This document shows, piece by piece, positions 26,017 to 34,913 of a DNA stretch of 64,000 bases. Under the pieces are notes generated by a model that had not been told where the DNA came from, did no database searches, and saw only the letters and a list, made by a program, of their open reading frames with translations. Position 1 is the stretch's first letter, and each line of letters opens with the position of its first letter. Source of the DNA: an uncultured Dysosmobacter sp. Lineage in GTDB: Bacteria > Bacillota > Clostridia > Oscillospirales > Oscillospiraceae. Location: contig NZ_CANRMB010000001.1 in assembly GCF_947631635.1 (NCBI RefSeq), positions 248,001 through 312,000 on the forward strand. The letters are read 5' to 3'. The translations under genes were made by a program, and so were the position numbers.

Positions 26017-26061
26017 ATGGTGTGTGTCAATCAAGCTTCCCGCTTGATGGTTTTATCATAG
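26017..26061 (+). CDS. Candidate 14-codon leader peptide upstream of the MarR-ABC operon
   Basis: ATG at 26017 is preceded by AAAGGAGAGGGAAA, a good Shine-Dalgarno, and encodes MVCVNQASRLMVLS. The coding sequence overlaps a hairpin ATCAAGC-TTCCC-GCTTGAT (26030-26048) followed by GGTTTT, so translation would compete with folding as in attenuators. It sits 200 nt upstream of marR. Too short for statistical support; the call rests on RBS plus hairpin overlap. Confidence 0.35.
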   Translation: MVCVNQASRLMVLS

Positions 26062-26178
26062 CGGGTGGAAAAACGAAAGTCAACGGCTGAAAGGGAACCT
26101 TCACAATTTGTTTACAACCAGCCGGGTTTCGACATTTTTTGTTCACAAATCGTTCAAAAAATATTAGCATTTTACATA

Positions 26179-26235
26179 TTGACGGCATAGGAGAACTGTG
26201 TTAGTATTTAGTACACTAATTTTTAGCCTGCTAAA
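26179..26235 (+). promoter_or_regulatory. marR operon promoter with two MarR-type palindromes
   Basis: TTGACG (26179) and TAGTAT (26202) are spaced by 17 nt. Directly downstream are TTAGTACACTAA (26208-26219) and TTTAGCCTGCTAAA (26222-26235), two inverted repeats positioned to block the start site, consistent with MarR autorepression. Confidence 0.75.
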
Positions 26236-26259
26236 TATTAAATGGAAAGGAGGCGGCGT

Positions 26260-26697
26260 ATGGAATATCCCAAGGCCCTGGGTCCGATGCTGGGCTGCTG
26301 CGCGCGTCTGGCAAGGGAACGGATGGACGCAAGGCTGTCCGGCTGTGACGTGACCCCCGCACAGACACACGCCCTGCTGTACCTCCACCGCCACGGAGGG
26401 CAGGCGCCCCAATGCGAGGTAACGGCGTTTTGGAAGGTGAAGCCCTCCACAGCCAACGGGATTTTGGACCGGATGGAGGAAAAGGGGCTGGTCCGGCGCA
26501 CGGTCAGCGGCAGCGACGCCCGGAAGCGCCTCATCACGCTGACGGAGAAGGGGAAGGAACAGCAGGCGCTGTTCCAGGAGCGGCTTCTGGACACGGAGCG
26601 GGCACTTCTCCGGGGCTTTACCCCAGAGGAGGAACAGACGCTGCGGGGACTGCTGGACAGGATCATGCGCAATTTAGAGGAGGACCGGAACCTATGA
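26260..26697 (+). CDS. MarR family transcriptional regulator
   Basis: A 145-residue winged-helix repressor with a typical MarR core: LARERMDARLSGCDVTPAQTHALLYL, the recognition region AFWKVKPSTANGILDRMEEKGLVRR and the wing VSGSDARKRLITLTEKG. ATG at 26260 has AGGAGG 6 nt upstream. It overlaps the first ABC exporter gene by ATGA and has palindromic operators at its promoter, so it probably represses the exporter until a drug or phenolic ligand binds. Confidence 0.92.
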   Translation: MEYPKALGPMLGCCARLARERMDARLSGCDVTPAQTHALLYLHRHGGQAPQCEVTAFWKVKPSTANGILDRMEEKGLVRRTVSGSDARKRLITLTEKGKEQQALFQERLLDTERALLRGFTPEEEQTLRGLLDRIMRNLEEDRNL

Positions 26698-28457
26698 TCA
26701 GAAAACTGTGGCCCTACGCAAGGCCTTACACCAAATGGATCGCTGCCGGTGTGGCGTGCAGCGCGGCGGAGGCCGTCTTTGAACTGCTGATCCCACTGGT
26801 CATGAGCGATATCGTGGATATCGGCATCGCCAGCGGGGACAGGAACTTTATCATGCAGAAGGGCGGCCTGATGGTCGCCATGGCCATGGTATCCCTGGCG
26901 TTCGGCCTGGGAGCGGCGGTGTGTTCGTCCGTGGCCGGACAGGGCTTTGGCTCCAATCTGCGGCGGGCGGAGTATGACCATATCCAGGAGTATGCCTTCT
27001 CCAACATCGAGAAGTTCTCCACCGCCTCCCTGGTGACCCGCCTGACCAGCGACGCGCAGGCCATGCAGATGTCCCTGATGATGGGGATGCGGCTGCTGGT
27101 GCGCGCTCCGGTGATGCTGGTCTCGGCGCTGTTCCTCTCCATCCGCATCAGCTTCCAGCTGAGCAATGTGTTCCTGGTGGCGCTGCCCCTGCTGCTGATC
27201 GTGGTGGCGGGGATCTTGAAAAGGGTCGGGCCCATGTTCCGCTCCCTCCAGGAGAAGACCGACGCGCTGAACCTGGTGGTGCAGGAGAACCTGACCGGCA
27301 TCCGGGTGGTGAAGTCCTTTGTCCGGGAGCCGTATGAGGAGGAGAAATTCGCCCAGCGGAACCAGGACCTGAAGGGAACCTCGGAAAAAGCCTTCGGCAC
27401 GGTGGTGGTCAACATGCCCATCATGATGCTGATCATCTACGGCACCATCATCGCCGTCATGTGGTTCGGCGGCAAAATGGTCTATGCCGGAACGCTGGAG
27501 ACCGGCAAGCTCATCACCTTCTTCACCTATATCACCCAGATCCTGACCTCCCTGATGATGGTGTCCATGGTGTTCATGATGCTGACCCGCTCCGTGGCCT
27601 GCGCCAAGCGCATCGTGGAGGTGCTGGAGGAGCGGCCCGCCATCACCGACGATGAGGCGGAGACGGATACGGACGCCGATGGCTGCGAGACGCCCGCCGC
27701 CGTGGCGGACGGCAGCATCGACTTCGACCAGGTGTCCTTCAAGTATAACGCCGACAGTCCGGAATGGATCCTGCGGGATATCGACCTCCACATCCGATCT
27801 GGGCAGACCGTGGGCATTCTGGGGGGCACCGGCAGCGCCAAGACCACCCTGGTGTCCCTGATCCCCCGGCTGTACGAGGCCACGGAGGGCACCGTCTCCG
27901 TGGGCGGCAGGCCGGTGAAGGCATACACCATGGAGCACCTGCGGGACGCGGTGGGCATGGTGCTGCAAAAGAACACACTGTTCTCCGGCACCATCCGGGA
28001 GAATCTGCTCTGGGGCGACCCCAACGCCACGGAGGAGGCGCTGTGGGCGGCCTGCCGGGCGGCCTGCGCCGACGAGTTTTTGGAGCGGATGCCGGACGGC
28101 CTGGACACGGATCTGGGCCAGGGCGGCGTCAACGTGTCCGGCGGGCAGAAACAGCGCCTCTGCATCGCCCGGGCGATCTTAAAACGCCCCAAGGTCCTGA
28201 TCCTGGACGACTCCACCAGCGCCGTGGACACCGCCACGGACGCCAAGATCCGCAAGGTGTTCGCCCAGGAGCTGAAGGACACCACGAAGATCATCATCGC
28301 CCAGCGGGTGGCCTCCGTCTGTGAGGCGGACCTGATCCTGGTGATGGACGGGGGCCGCATCGTGGCCCAGGGGACCCATGAGACCTTGATGGAGACCTGC
28401 GGGATCTACCGCGAGGTCTACCAGTCCCAGCAGGAAGGAGTGAGCATCGGTGGCTGA
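26694..28457 (+). CDS. ABC exporter subunit 1 (multidrug type, TMD-NBD)
   Basis: A 587-residue half-transporter: six membrane helices in residues ~15-300, then a nucleotide-binding domain with LNVSGGQKQRLCIARAI, LILDDSTSAVD and switch His replaced in IIIAQRVASV. The Walker A reads GGTGSAKTT, with Ala where Gly is usual; the Walker B ends in Asp (LDD) rather than Glu, and the H-loop has Gln. Together these mark it as the subunit with the degenerate ATP site of a heterodimeric exporter. ATG at 26694 overlaps marR; the track ORF starting at 26412 is an out-of-frame extension. Confidence 0.92.
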   Translation: MIRKLWPYARPYTKWIAAGVACSAAEAVFELLIPLVMSDIVDIGIASGDRNFIMQKGGLMVAMAMVSLAFGLGAAVCSSVAGQGFGSNLRRAEYDHIQEYAFSNIEKFSTASLVTRLTSDAQAMQMSLMMGMRLLVRAPVMLVSALFLSIRISFQLSNVFLVALPLLLIVVAGILKRVGPMFRSLQEKTDALNLVVQENLTGIRVVKSFVREPYEEEKFAQRNQDLKGTSEKAFGTVVVNMPIMMLIIYGTIIAVMWFGGKMVYAGTLETGKLITFFTYITQILTSLMMVSMVFMMLTRSVACAKRIVEVLEERPAITDDEAETDTDADGCETPAAVADGSIDFDQVSFKYNADSPEWILRDIDLHIRSGQTVGILGGTGSAKTTLVSLIPRLYEATEGTVSVGGRPVKAYTMEHLRDAVGMVLQKNTLFSGTIRENLLWGDPNATEEALWAACRAACADEFLERMPDGLDTDLGQGGVNVSGGQKQRLCIARAILKRPKVLILDDSTSAVDTATDAKIRKVFAQELKDTTKIIIAQRVASVCEADLILVMDGGRIVAQGTHETLMETCGIYREVYQSQQEGVSIGG

Positions 28458-30336
28458 ACAGAACACAACTCCCCGGGGCCGCGGCCCCGGTCACGGCCCG
28501 AAGGGCGGCTTCCGCAAGCCGAAGAATATGCGGAGCACCTTGCGCAAGCTGATGCGGTATCTGGGACGGTACAAGGCGCACCTGGTGCTGGTGGCGTGCC
28601 TGTTGGTCATCAGCTCCGCCTGCACCGTGGGCGGTTCCTACCTCATCAAGCCGCTGATCAACGACTATATCCTGCCCGGTGATTTTGCCGGCCTCGCCCG
28701 GATGCTGGGCATGATGGCGCTGGTCTATATCACCGGCGCGGCCTGCTCCTTTGGCTACGCCCGCATCATGGTCCACGTGTCCCAGAACACCGTGGCGAAG
28801 ATCCGCACGGATCTGTTCGGCCACATGCAGTCCATGCCGCTGCAATACTTTGACACCCACACCCACGGCGAGCTGATGAGCCACTACACCAACGACATCG
28901 AGACCGTTTCCGAGGCGCTGAACAACAGCTTTGGCAACCTGATCTCCTGTTCCCTGAATTTCACGGGAACGGTCATCATGATGCTTGTTCTCAGCCCGGT
29001 GCTCAGTCTCATCACCTTTGCCATGATCGGCGTGATGCTGCTGGTGGTCAAGACCATCGGCAGCCGCAGCCGCCGGTATTTCGCGGCCCAGCAGCAGGCC
29101 GTGGGCCAGGTCAACGGCTATATCGAGGAGATGATCGAGGGGCAGAAGGTCATCAAGGTCTTTAACCACGAGCAGGCGGCCAAGGAGGGCTTTTACCAGA
29201 GAAATGAGGTCTACCGGCAGGCGGGGACCCGCGCCCAGATCTTCTCCGGCATGATGATGCCCGCCATGGGCAACCTCAACTATATCAACTACGCCATCAC
29301 CTGCTGCGTGGGCGGCCTGCTGGCCATCCGCAGCGGCGACCTGGGCGGTCTGGCGGCGTTTTTGCAGTACACCCGGCAGGTGAGCCAGCCCATCACCCAG
29401 ATCTCCCAGCAGGTGAACACCATCCTCTCCGCCGTGGCCGGCGCGGAGCGGGTGTTCGAGGCCATGGAGGCCCAGCCGGAGGTGAATGCGGGCAAGGTCC
29501 AGCTGGTCCGGGTCACCGAGGACCGGGCGGGCAGACTGGCGGAGGCCGACTTCGACACCGGCGCCTGGGCCTGGAAGCGCCCGGACGGCACGCTGACGCC
29601 CCTGCGGGGCGACGTGCGGTTCGATCATGTGGTATTTGGCTACGACCCCCGCAAGATCATCCTCCACGACATCTCCCTGTTTGCCAAGCCGGGGCAGAAG
29701 ATCGCCTTTGTGGGCTCCACCGGCGCTGGAAAGACCACCATCACCAGTCTCATCAACCGCTTTTACGAGATCCAGAGCGGTACCATCACCTATGACGGCA
29801 TCGACGTGCGGGACATCGGAAAGGACTCCCTGCGCCGGTCTCTGGGCGTGGTACTGCAGGACACCCACCTGTTTACCGGCACCGTGGCGGACAACATCCG
29901 GTACGGGCGGCTGGACGCCACCGACGAGGAGGTGGAGGCCGCCGCCAAGCTGGCGGGAGCGGACAGCTTTATCCGCCACCTGCCCAAGGGCTATGATACG
30001 GTGCTCTCCGGAGACGGCGGCAACCTGAGCCAGGGCGAGCGGCAGCTTTTGAACATCGCCCGGGCGGCCTGCGCCAATCCGCCGGTGCTGATCCTGGACG
30101 AGGCCACCAGCTCCATCGACACCCGCACAGAGAAGATCATTGAGCGGGGCATGGACCGCCTGATGGCGGGCCGGACGGTGTTCGTCATCGCCCACCGGCT
30201 GAGCACCGTCCGCAACGCCAAGGCCATCATGGTTTTGGAGCAGGGCGAGATCATCGAGCGGGGCGACCACGACGATCTGATCCAGCAGCACGGCCGGTAT
30301 TATCAGCTGTATACAGGACAATTGGAGCTGGATTGA
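28450..30336 (+). CDS. ABC exporter subunit 2 (multidrug type, TMD-NBD)
   Basis: A 628-residue half-transporter with a basic Gly/Pro-rich N-terminus, six membrane helices (~40-330) and a canonical NBD: Walker A GSTGAGKTT, signature LSQGERQLLNIAR, Walker B LILDEATS and switch IAHRLSTV. An ~40-residue insert (DRAGRLAEADFDTGAWAWKRP) lies between TMD and NBD. The GTG start at 28450 overlaps subunit 1 by 8 nt. The intact catalytic residues here complement the degenerate ones in subunit 1. Substrate unknown; MarR control suggests xenobiotics. Confidence 0.93.
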   Translation: MAEQNTTPRGRGPGHGPKGGFRKPKNMRSTLRKLMRYLGRYKAHLVLVACLLVISSACTVGGSYLIKPLINDYILPGDFAGLARMLGMMALVYITGAACSFGYARIMVHVSQNTVAKIRTDLFGHMQSMPLQYFDTHTHGELMSHYTNDIETVSEALNNSFGNLISCSLNFTGTVIMMLVLSPVLSLITFAMIGVMLLVVKTIGSRSRRYFAAQQQAVGQVNGYIEEMIEGQKVIKVFNHEQAAKEGFYQRNEVYRQAGTRAQIFSGMMMPAMGNLNYINYAITCCVGGLLAIRSGDLGGLAAFLQYTRQVSQPITQISQQVNTILSAVAGAERVFEAMEAQPEVNAGKVQLVRVTEDRAGRLAEADFDTGAWAWKRPDGTLTPLRGDVRFDHVVFGYDPRKIILHDISLFAKPGQKIAFVGSTGAGKTTITSLINRFYEIQSGTITYDGIDVRDIGKDSLRRSLGVVLQDTHLFTGTVADNIRYGRLDATDEEVEAAAKLAGADSFIRHLPKGYDTVLSGDGGNLSQGERQLLNIARAACANPPVLILDEATSSIDTRTEKIIERGMDRLMAGRTVFVIAHRLSTVRNAKAIMVLEQGEIIERGDHDDLIQQHGRYYQLYTGQLELD

Positions 30337-30342
30337 AACCAG

Positions 30343-30377
30343 AAGCGCCCGGACGAAAGTCCGGGCGCTTTGTTTTG
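30343..30377. terminator. Bidirectional terminator
   Basis: A 12-bp stem AAGCGCCCGGAC / GTCCGGGCGCTT with a GAAA loop and TGTTTTG tail closes the ABC operon and faces the convergent HTH gene. Confidence 0.85.
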
Positions 30378-30380
30378 CGG

Positions 30381-31610
30381 TCAGTCAAGCTGCCATCCGT
30401 CAGCGGAAGAGATCACATAGGTATCGCCTAGGACGAGCCGGGTGCCTGCCTCATCCAGGGTGTAGGTGTCGCCTGTTTCCACAAAGACCCTGCCGTACTG
30501 GTCGGTGACGACGGCGGCTAAACAGAGCTCGTCGCCCGCCGTCAGGGGGACGGTCAAGTCCGGGAGGCGGAAAAAGTTATAGTCGTGGGGGGAAAAGCCC
30601 CGAAAACTGCTTGGCACCGCGCAGGGCTCCGCCCAGGCCACCAGCTTTCGGTTTTTAAACAGGCCGGCCCGGATTTGGACTGGGACGGAATGATATGACC
30701 GGGTGGTATACAGGTAGCGGCCCACCGACGCTTCCTCCAGGACCAGTGTGCTGTCTTCGGGAAGCGCGCCCCACATAAAGTTCGTTTGAAGCTTCACCTG
30801 GGGGATGGAATCACTGTACAGGCCGGAATAGGTATCCAGCAGCTGCATTTCCCGGCTGCCGCCGGTCTCAAATACGATGTAGAGGCGGATGTCATCCGTC
30901 AGCGCCGCCGTGACCTCGCCGGTGAAGGTCTGCCCCTGGGGCGCATAGGGGCCAAAGCTCACAGACCCCTCCTCGTTCTGTACCTCCAGCCAGGCCGTCA
31001 TGTCCTCCGAGAAGGTCTTTGAGATGGCCCGGAAGGAGAAGGTGACCGTGTTTTGGACGTAGTCCGTGGCAATGATCTCCGTGCTGTGATCCGCCGTCAG
31101 GCCGTTCTGGGACATCAGGATCTCCTCCACCTGGGCGGAGATGCCGCCGATCTGCCGATTGACGGAATCAGTGACGCTGTACACGGCGGCCTGCAGGCTG
31201 GCATATTGTCCATCCACCCGGTCCAGACGTTCGAACAGGCTCCAAAGCACAAAGACCAGGCACACGGCGGCTGTGGCCATGGCGGTTTTGAAGAGCAGGC
31301 GGCGCTTTTGGGACATGGGTTTGGGCTGGGCCGTCAGATAGCGGCCCACGATCTCCTCCACCATTTGAAGCTGGGCCTCCGTCAGTTCGCTGTTCGGCGG
31401 GGCGGAGGGCGCGTCCTCCAGCCCCAGCAGCCACCCCACGGATACACCGAACAGCTTCGACAGGGCCACCAGCTTGTCGATCTCCGGCAGGGCGGTGCCG
31501 GACTCCCATTTGTAGATGGACTGGCGGGAGACGCCCAGCCGGTCCCCAAGGCCCTCCTGGGAGAGTCCCAGCTCCTTTCGCTTTTGGGCAATGCGCTGGC
31601 CGATGGTCAT
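30381..31610 (-). CDS. XRE-type HTH protein with membrane span and extracytoplasmic sensor-like domain
   Basis: A 409-residue protein: residues 1-65 are an XRE HTH (IGQRIAQKRKELGLSQEGLGDRL ... SIYKWESGTALP), a span lies at ~108-127 (LFKTAMATAAVCLVFVLWSLF), followed by a short coiled segment and ~270 extracytoplasmic residues with strand-rich sequence and no recognised family. This makes a one-protein transmembrane regulator: outside domain senses, cytoplasmic HTH binds DNA. It has no gene partner except the convergent MarR-regulated exporter. Ligand unknown. Confidence 0.8.
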   Translation of the reverse strand: MTIGQRIAQKRKELGLSQEGLGDRLGVSRQSIYKWESGTALPEIDKLVALSKLFGVSVGWLLGLEDAPSAPPNSELTEAQLQMVEEIVGRYLTAQPKPMSQKRRLLFKTAMATAAVCLVFVLWSLFERLDRVDGQYASLQAAVYSVTDSVNRQIGGISAQVEEILMSQNGLTADHSTEIIATDYVQNTVTFSFRAISKTFSEDMTAWLEVQNEEGSVSFGPYAPQGQTFTGEVTAALTDDIRLYIVFETGGSREMQLLDTYSGLYSDSIPQVKLQTNFMWGALPEDSTLVLEEASVGRYLYTTRSYHSVPVQIRAGLFKNRKLVAWAEPCAVPSSFRGFSPHDYNFFRLPDLTVPLTAGDELCLAAVVTDQYGRVFVETGDTYTLDEAGTRLVLGDTYVISSADGWQLD

Positions 31611-31727
31611 AGGATCAGCCTCCTTTTACGGACAGTATAGCGGAAACGGGGGAGAATTTCCACCAACCGGGGGCTTTCTTTTCGTCAACCGGCGGTTAGC
31701 AGGCGGAGGAAAGCCTTGCAGATACAG

Positions 31728-31768
31728 AAAGCATCAGGCATGCCGTCTCCGGCACGCCTGATGCTTTT
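31728..31768. terminator. Terminator after ftsH
   Basis: The stem GCATCAGGC.TGCCG / CGGCA.GCCTGATGC begins at the ftsH stop codon. The better T-run (TTTTTATT) is on the plus strand, so it may also stop antisense transcription. Confidence 0.65.
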
Positions 31769-33930
31769 TATTCCTGGGGCTTTTCCTCCGCGGGAGGCTC
31801 CGCATCCCCGGAGGGGGCTTCCGCCTCCGGCTCCTCCTGGGCCACCTCCGCCGGGGCCTCGATCTTCTGGGAGATCATGTGCACCTTTTTGGCAGGGGCC
31901 TCGATCTCGGGGGGGCGGGTGACGGTGGAGGCATAGGCGTCCTCCACCAGCGCCGGGTCCCGGCCCTCGATGATGGCCACCATCTCCGCGCCGGTGATGG
32001 TCTCCTTTTCCAGCAGATAGGCCACCACCTTGTCCATGTCCTCCCGGTTATTCCGAATGGTCTCCACGGCCTGCCGGTAGCACTGGTCCAGGATCTCCTT
32101 CACCGCCTGGTCCATCCGGGCGGCGGTGTCCTGGGCGCAGTCCATGCCGTAGCCGCCGTCCAGGTACTGGTTCCGGCGGGAGGCCAGGGCCATCATGCCG
32201 AACTCGTCGCTCATGCCGAACATGGCAACCATGTTCCGGGCCACGTTGGTGGCGTCCTGAATGTCCTGAGAGGCGCCGTTGGTCATGGTGTTCATCACCA
32301 CCTCCTCGGCGGCACGGCCGCCCATGGAGACGGCGATCTTCGCCATCAGCTCCTCCTTTGTCCGCAGCTCGGTCTTGTCCTCCTCGGGCATCAGCAGGGT
32401 ATAGCCCAGAGAGCCCTGGGTGTGGGGAACGATGGTGATCTTCTGCACCGGCTCGGTGTTCTTCTGCTTGTAGGCCACCATGGCGTGGCCCACCTCATGA
32501 TAGGCCACCAGCTTCTTTTCAAACTCGGTGAGGACGCTGCCCTTTTTCTCCGTACCGGCGATGACCAGCTCAAAGGCGGCCAGCAGGTCCTCCTGGGTCA
32601 CCAGCCTGCGGCCCTTGCGGACGGCCCGCAGGGCGGCCTCGTTCACCAGGTTGGCAAGATCCGCGCCCACGCAGCCCGCGGTGGCCAGGGCGACCTTTTT
32701 CAGATCCACGTCCTCGCCCAGCTTGATATTCCGGGTGTGGACCTGGAGAGTGGCAATGCGGCCCGCCAGATTGGGCCGGTCGATGGTGATGCGGCGGTCG
32801 AACCGGCCGGGGCGCAGCAGCGCCTGGTCCAGCACCTCCGGGCGGTTGGTGGCGGCCAGCAGGATCACGCCCTTGGTGGGGTCAAAGCCGTCCATCTCCG
32901 CCAGCAGCTGGTTCAGGGTCTGCTCCCGCTCGTCGTTGCCGCCCATGCGGTTGTCCCGGGATTTGCCGATGGTGTCGATCTCGTCGATGAACACGATGCA
33001 GGGGGCCACCTTGCTGGCCTCCTTGAACAGGTCGCGGACACGGGACGCGCCCACGCCCACGAACATCTCCACAAAGTCGGAGCCGGAGATGGAGAAGAAG
33101 GGCACGTTGGCCTCCCCGGCCACAGCCTTGGCCAGCAGGGTCTTGCCCGTGCCCGGAGGGCCTACCAGCAGGGCGCCCTTGGGGAGCTTGGCGCCGATCT
33201 CCGTGTATTTCTGGGGGTTGTGGAGAAAGTCGATGATCTCCGTCAGGGATTCCTTGGCCTCATCCTGGCCCGCCACGTCCCGGAAGGTGACGCCGGTGGA
33301 TTTCTCCATATACACCTTGGCGTTGGCTTTCCCCACGCCGCCGATGCCGCCCATGCCGCCCTTTTTTGCCATGAAGCCCATGAGCAGGGACATGACCAGC
33401 AGAATGACCACAAAGGGCAGCAGCTGAATCAGGAACACCATCAGGGTGCTCATGGGAGGCTGATAGGCCTTGTCGACACGGACGGAGGGGGCCACCTCCC
33501 GCAGATAGGCGCGGGTGGCGTCGTTGGACTCGATCTGGACAGTGAACAGGTCCAGGGTGGTGTCCGGCAGGGGCGTGCCGTTTTTGTCAGTGGTGGAATA
33601 GACAGCGCGGCCCTCTTCGTCGGTGCGTTTGAGGAAGACGGTGCCGTCCTCGGCGGTGTAGGTATAGCCGTCCTTTGGTGTGATGTGGAGAATGGCCTCG
33701 TCGGTGTCAAAGGCGACCTCCTCCACCTGCTGGCTCTCCGCCATCGCCTCAAAGTCGCTGTATTCCAGCTCCACCGAGGAGGCAGAGTGAGCGGCGCTGT
33801 TCATGTAGGTGCTGGCATAGCTGATGCCGATGGTCAGCAGCAGCGCCCAGCACACCAGAGAGAGCACGCCCCGCCAGTTGCTGTTGTTCTTGCTGCCGTT
33901 CGGTTTTTTGTTCTTGTTGTTTTGGTCCAT
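31768..33930 (-). CDS. ftsH: ATP-dependent zinc metalloprotease FtsH
   Basis: A 720-residue membrane AAA protease that degrades membrane and regulatory proteins. Two membrane helices (~20-40 and ~150-175) flank an extracytoplasmic domain. The AAA module has [16 protein letters not shown] and the [24 protein letters not shown]; the protease has HEVGH (zinc ligands and catalytic Glu). ATG at 33930 ([12 protein letters not shown]) has AAAGGAG 9 nt upstream. The acidic Pro/Glu-rich C-terminal tail is variable in the family. It is transcribed divergently from rlmB. Confidence 0.96.
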   Translation of the reverse strand: MDQNNKNKKPNGSKNNSNWRGVLSLVCWALLLTIGISYASTYMNSAAHSASSVELEYSDFEAMAESQQVEEVAFDTDEAILHITPKDGYTYTAEDGTVFLKRTDEEGRAVYSTTDKNGTPLPDTTLDLFTVQIESNDATRAYLREVAPSVRVDKAYQPPMSTLMVFLIQLLPFVVILLVMSLLMGFMAKKGGMGGIGGVGKANAKVYMEKSTGVTFRDVAGQDEAKESLTEIIDFLHNPQKYTEIGAKLPKGALLVGPPGTGKTLLAKAVAGEANVPFFSISGSDFVEMFVGVGASRVRDLFKEASKVAPCIVFIDEIDTIGKSRDNRMGGNDEREQTLNQLLAEMDGFDPTKGVILLAATNRPEVLDQALLRPGRFDRRITIDRPNLAGRIATLQVHTRNIKLGEDVDLKKVALATAGCVGADLANLVNEAALRAVRKGRRLVTQEDLLAAFELVIAGTEKKGSVLTEFEKKLVAYHEVGHAMVAYKQKNTEPVQKITIVPHTQGSLGYTLLMPEEDKTELRTKEELMAKIAVSMGGRAAEEVVMNTMTNGASQDIQDATNVARNMVAMFGMSDEFGMMALASRRNQYLDGGYGMDCAQDTAARMDQAVKEILDQCYRQAVETIRNNREDMDKVVAYLLEKETITGAEMVAIIEGRDPALVEDAYASTVTRPPEIEAPAKKVHMISQKIEAPAEVAQEEPEAEAPSGDAEPPAEEKPQE

Positions 33931-33977
33931 GTATCGGGACTCCTTTCCAGGGAAAGAACCTTCCAAAATTATAACGC

Positions 33978-34006
33978 AGTATACCATAAAAGCGGCGGGG
34001 CCACAA
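33978..34006 (-). promoter_or_regulatory. ftsH promoter
   Basis: On the minus strand TTGTGG and TATACT are separated by 17 nt; a second TATAAT lies just downstream. Confidence 0.55.
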
Positions 34007-34050
34007 GGACAAGGCCCACTTTTTTGATGAAGTTTCTGTAAATTCCTACT

Positions 34051-34078
34051 TTATTGTATCCAGCTCCTGTGGTATACT
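34051..34078 (+). promoter_or_regulatory. rlmB promoter
   Basis: TTATTG and TATACT with 16-nt spacing, 41 nt before the rlmB start codon. Confidence 0.5.
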
Positions 34079-34119
34079 ATCACCTGAATGCGACAAAATC
34101 TTCGTTTGAGGGAGAAACT

Positions 34120-34890
34120 ATGGACGAGCAGAGGAAAAACAGCCTCACCGCCGAGGCGGACGGCATCATCGAGGGCCGCAACGCCGTCATCGAGGCCCTG
34201 CGGGCGGGGGAGGCCATCGACAAGATCTACCTCCAGAAGGGCGAGACCGACAAGACCCTGGGGCACATCGCCTCCAAGGCCCGGGCGGCGGGCGTCGTGG
34301 TGGTGGAGGCGGACAGGCGGAAGCTGGACGCCATGAGCCGCACCCACGCCCACCAGGGCGTCATCGCCCTGGCGGCGGTGCGGGAGTACGTCAGCGTGGA
34401 GAGCATTTTGCAGGCGGCGGCGGACAGGGGGGAGAAGCCCCTCATCGTGGTCTGCGACGAGATCTCCGACCCCCACAACCTGGGGGCCATCATCCGGACC
34501 GCCGAGTGCGCCGGGGCCCACGGCGTGGTGATCCCCAAGCGCCGCAGCGCGGGCCTGACCGCCGTGGTGGCCAAGACCTCCGCCGGCGCGGTGGCCCATG
34601 TGCCGGTGGCCCGGGTGCCCAACATCCCGGCGCTGCTGAAGGATCTGAAAAAGCAGGGCATGTGGGTGTTCGGCACGGCGGCGGACGGCAATACCACCCT
34701 GTACGACGCGGATCTGAAGGGTCCGGCGGCCATCGTCATCGGCAGCGAGGGCGACGGCATGACCCGCCTCGCCGCGGAAAACTGCGATTTCCTGGTCAGT
34801 ATCCCCATGCGGGGCAGGCTGAATTCCCTGAACGCCTCCGCCGCAGCGGCGATTCTGCTGTACGAGGCGGTGCGGCAGCGGCTTGGATAA
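34120..34890 (+). CDS. rlmB: 23S rRNA (guanosine-2'-O-)-methyltransferase RlmB-like (SpoU family)
   Basis: A 256-residue SPOUT methyltransferase. After an L30e-like N-terminal domain (IEGRNAVIEALRAGEAIDKIYLQ) come the three SpoU motifs: DEISDPHNLGAIIRTAECAG, IVIGSEGDGM and the knot IPMRGRLNSLNASAAAAILLYE. It would methylate G2251-type or another rRNA/tRNA guanosine. ATG at 34120 is chosen by GGGAG upstream and the family start; the frame extends to 34054 without RBS. The P-type-ATPase-like gene follows by 23 nt. Confidence 0.92.
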   Translation: MDEQRKNSLTAEADGIIEGRNAVIEALRAGEAIDKIYLQKGETDKTLGHIASKARAAGVVVVEADRRKLDAMSRTHAHQGVIALAAVREYVSVESILQAAADRGEKPLIVVCDEISDPHNLGAIIRTAECAGAHGVVIPKRRSAGLTAVVAKTSAGAVAHVPVARVPNIPALLKDLKKQGMWVFGTAADGNTTLYDADLKGPAAIVIGSEGDGMTRLAAENCDFLVSIPMRGRLNSLNASAAAAILLYEAVRQRLG

Positions 34891-34913
34891 ACGGAAGGAC
34901 AAAGAGGAACGAC

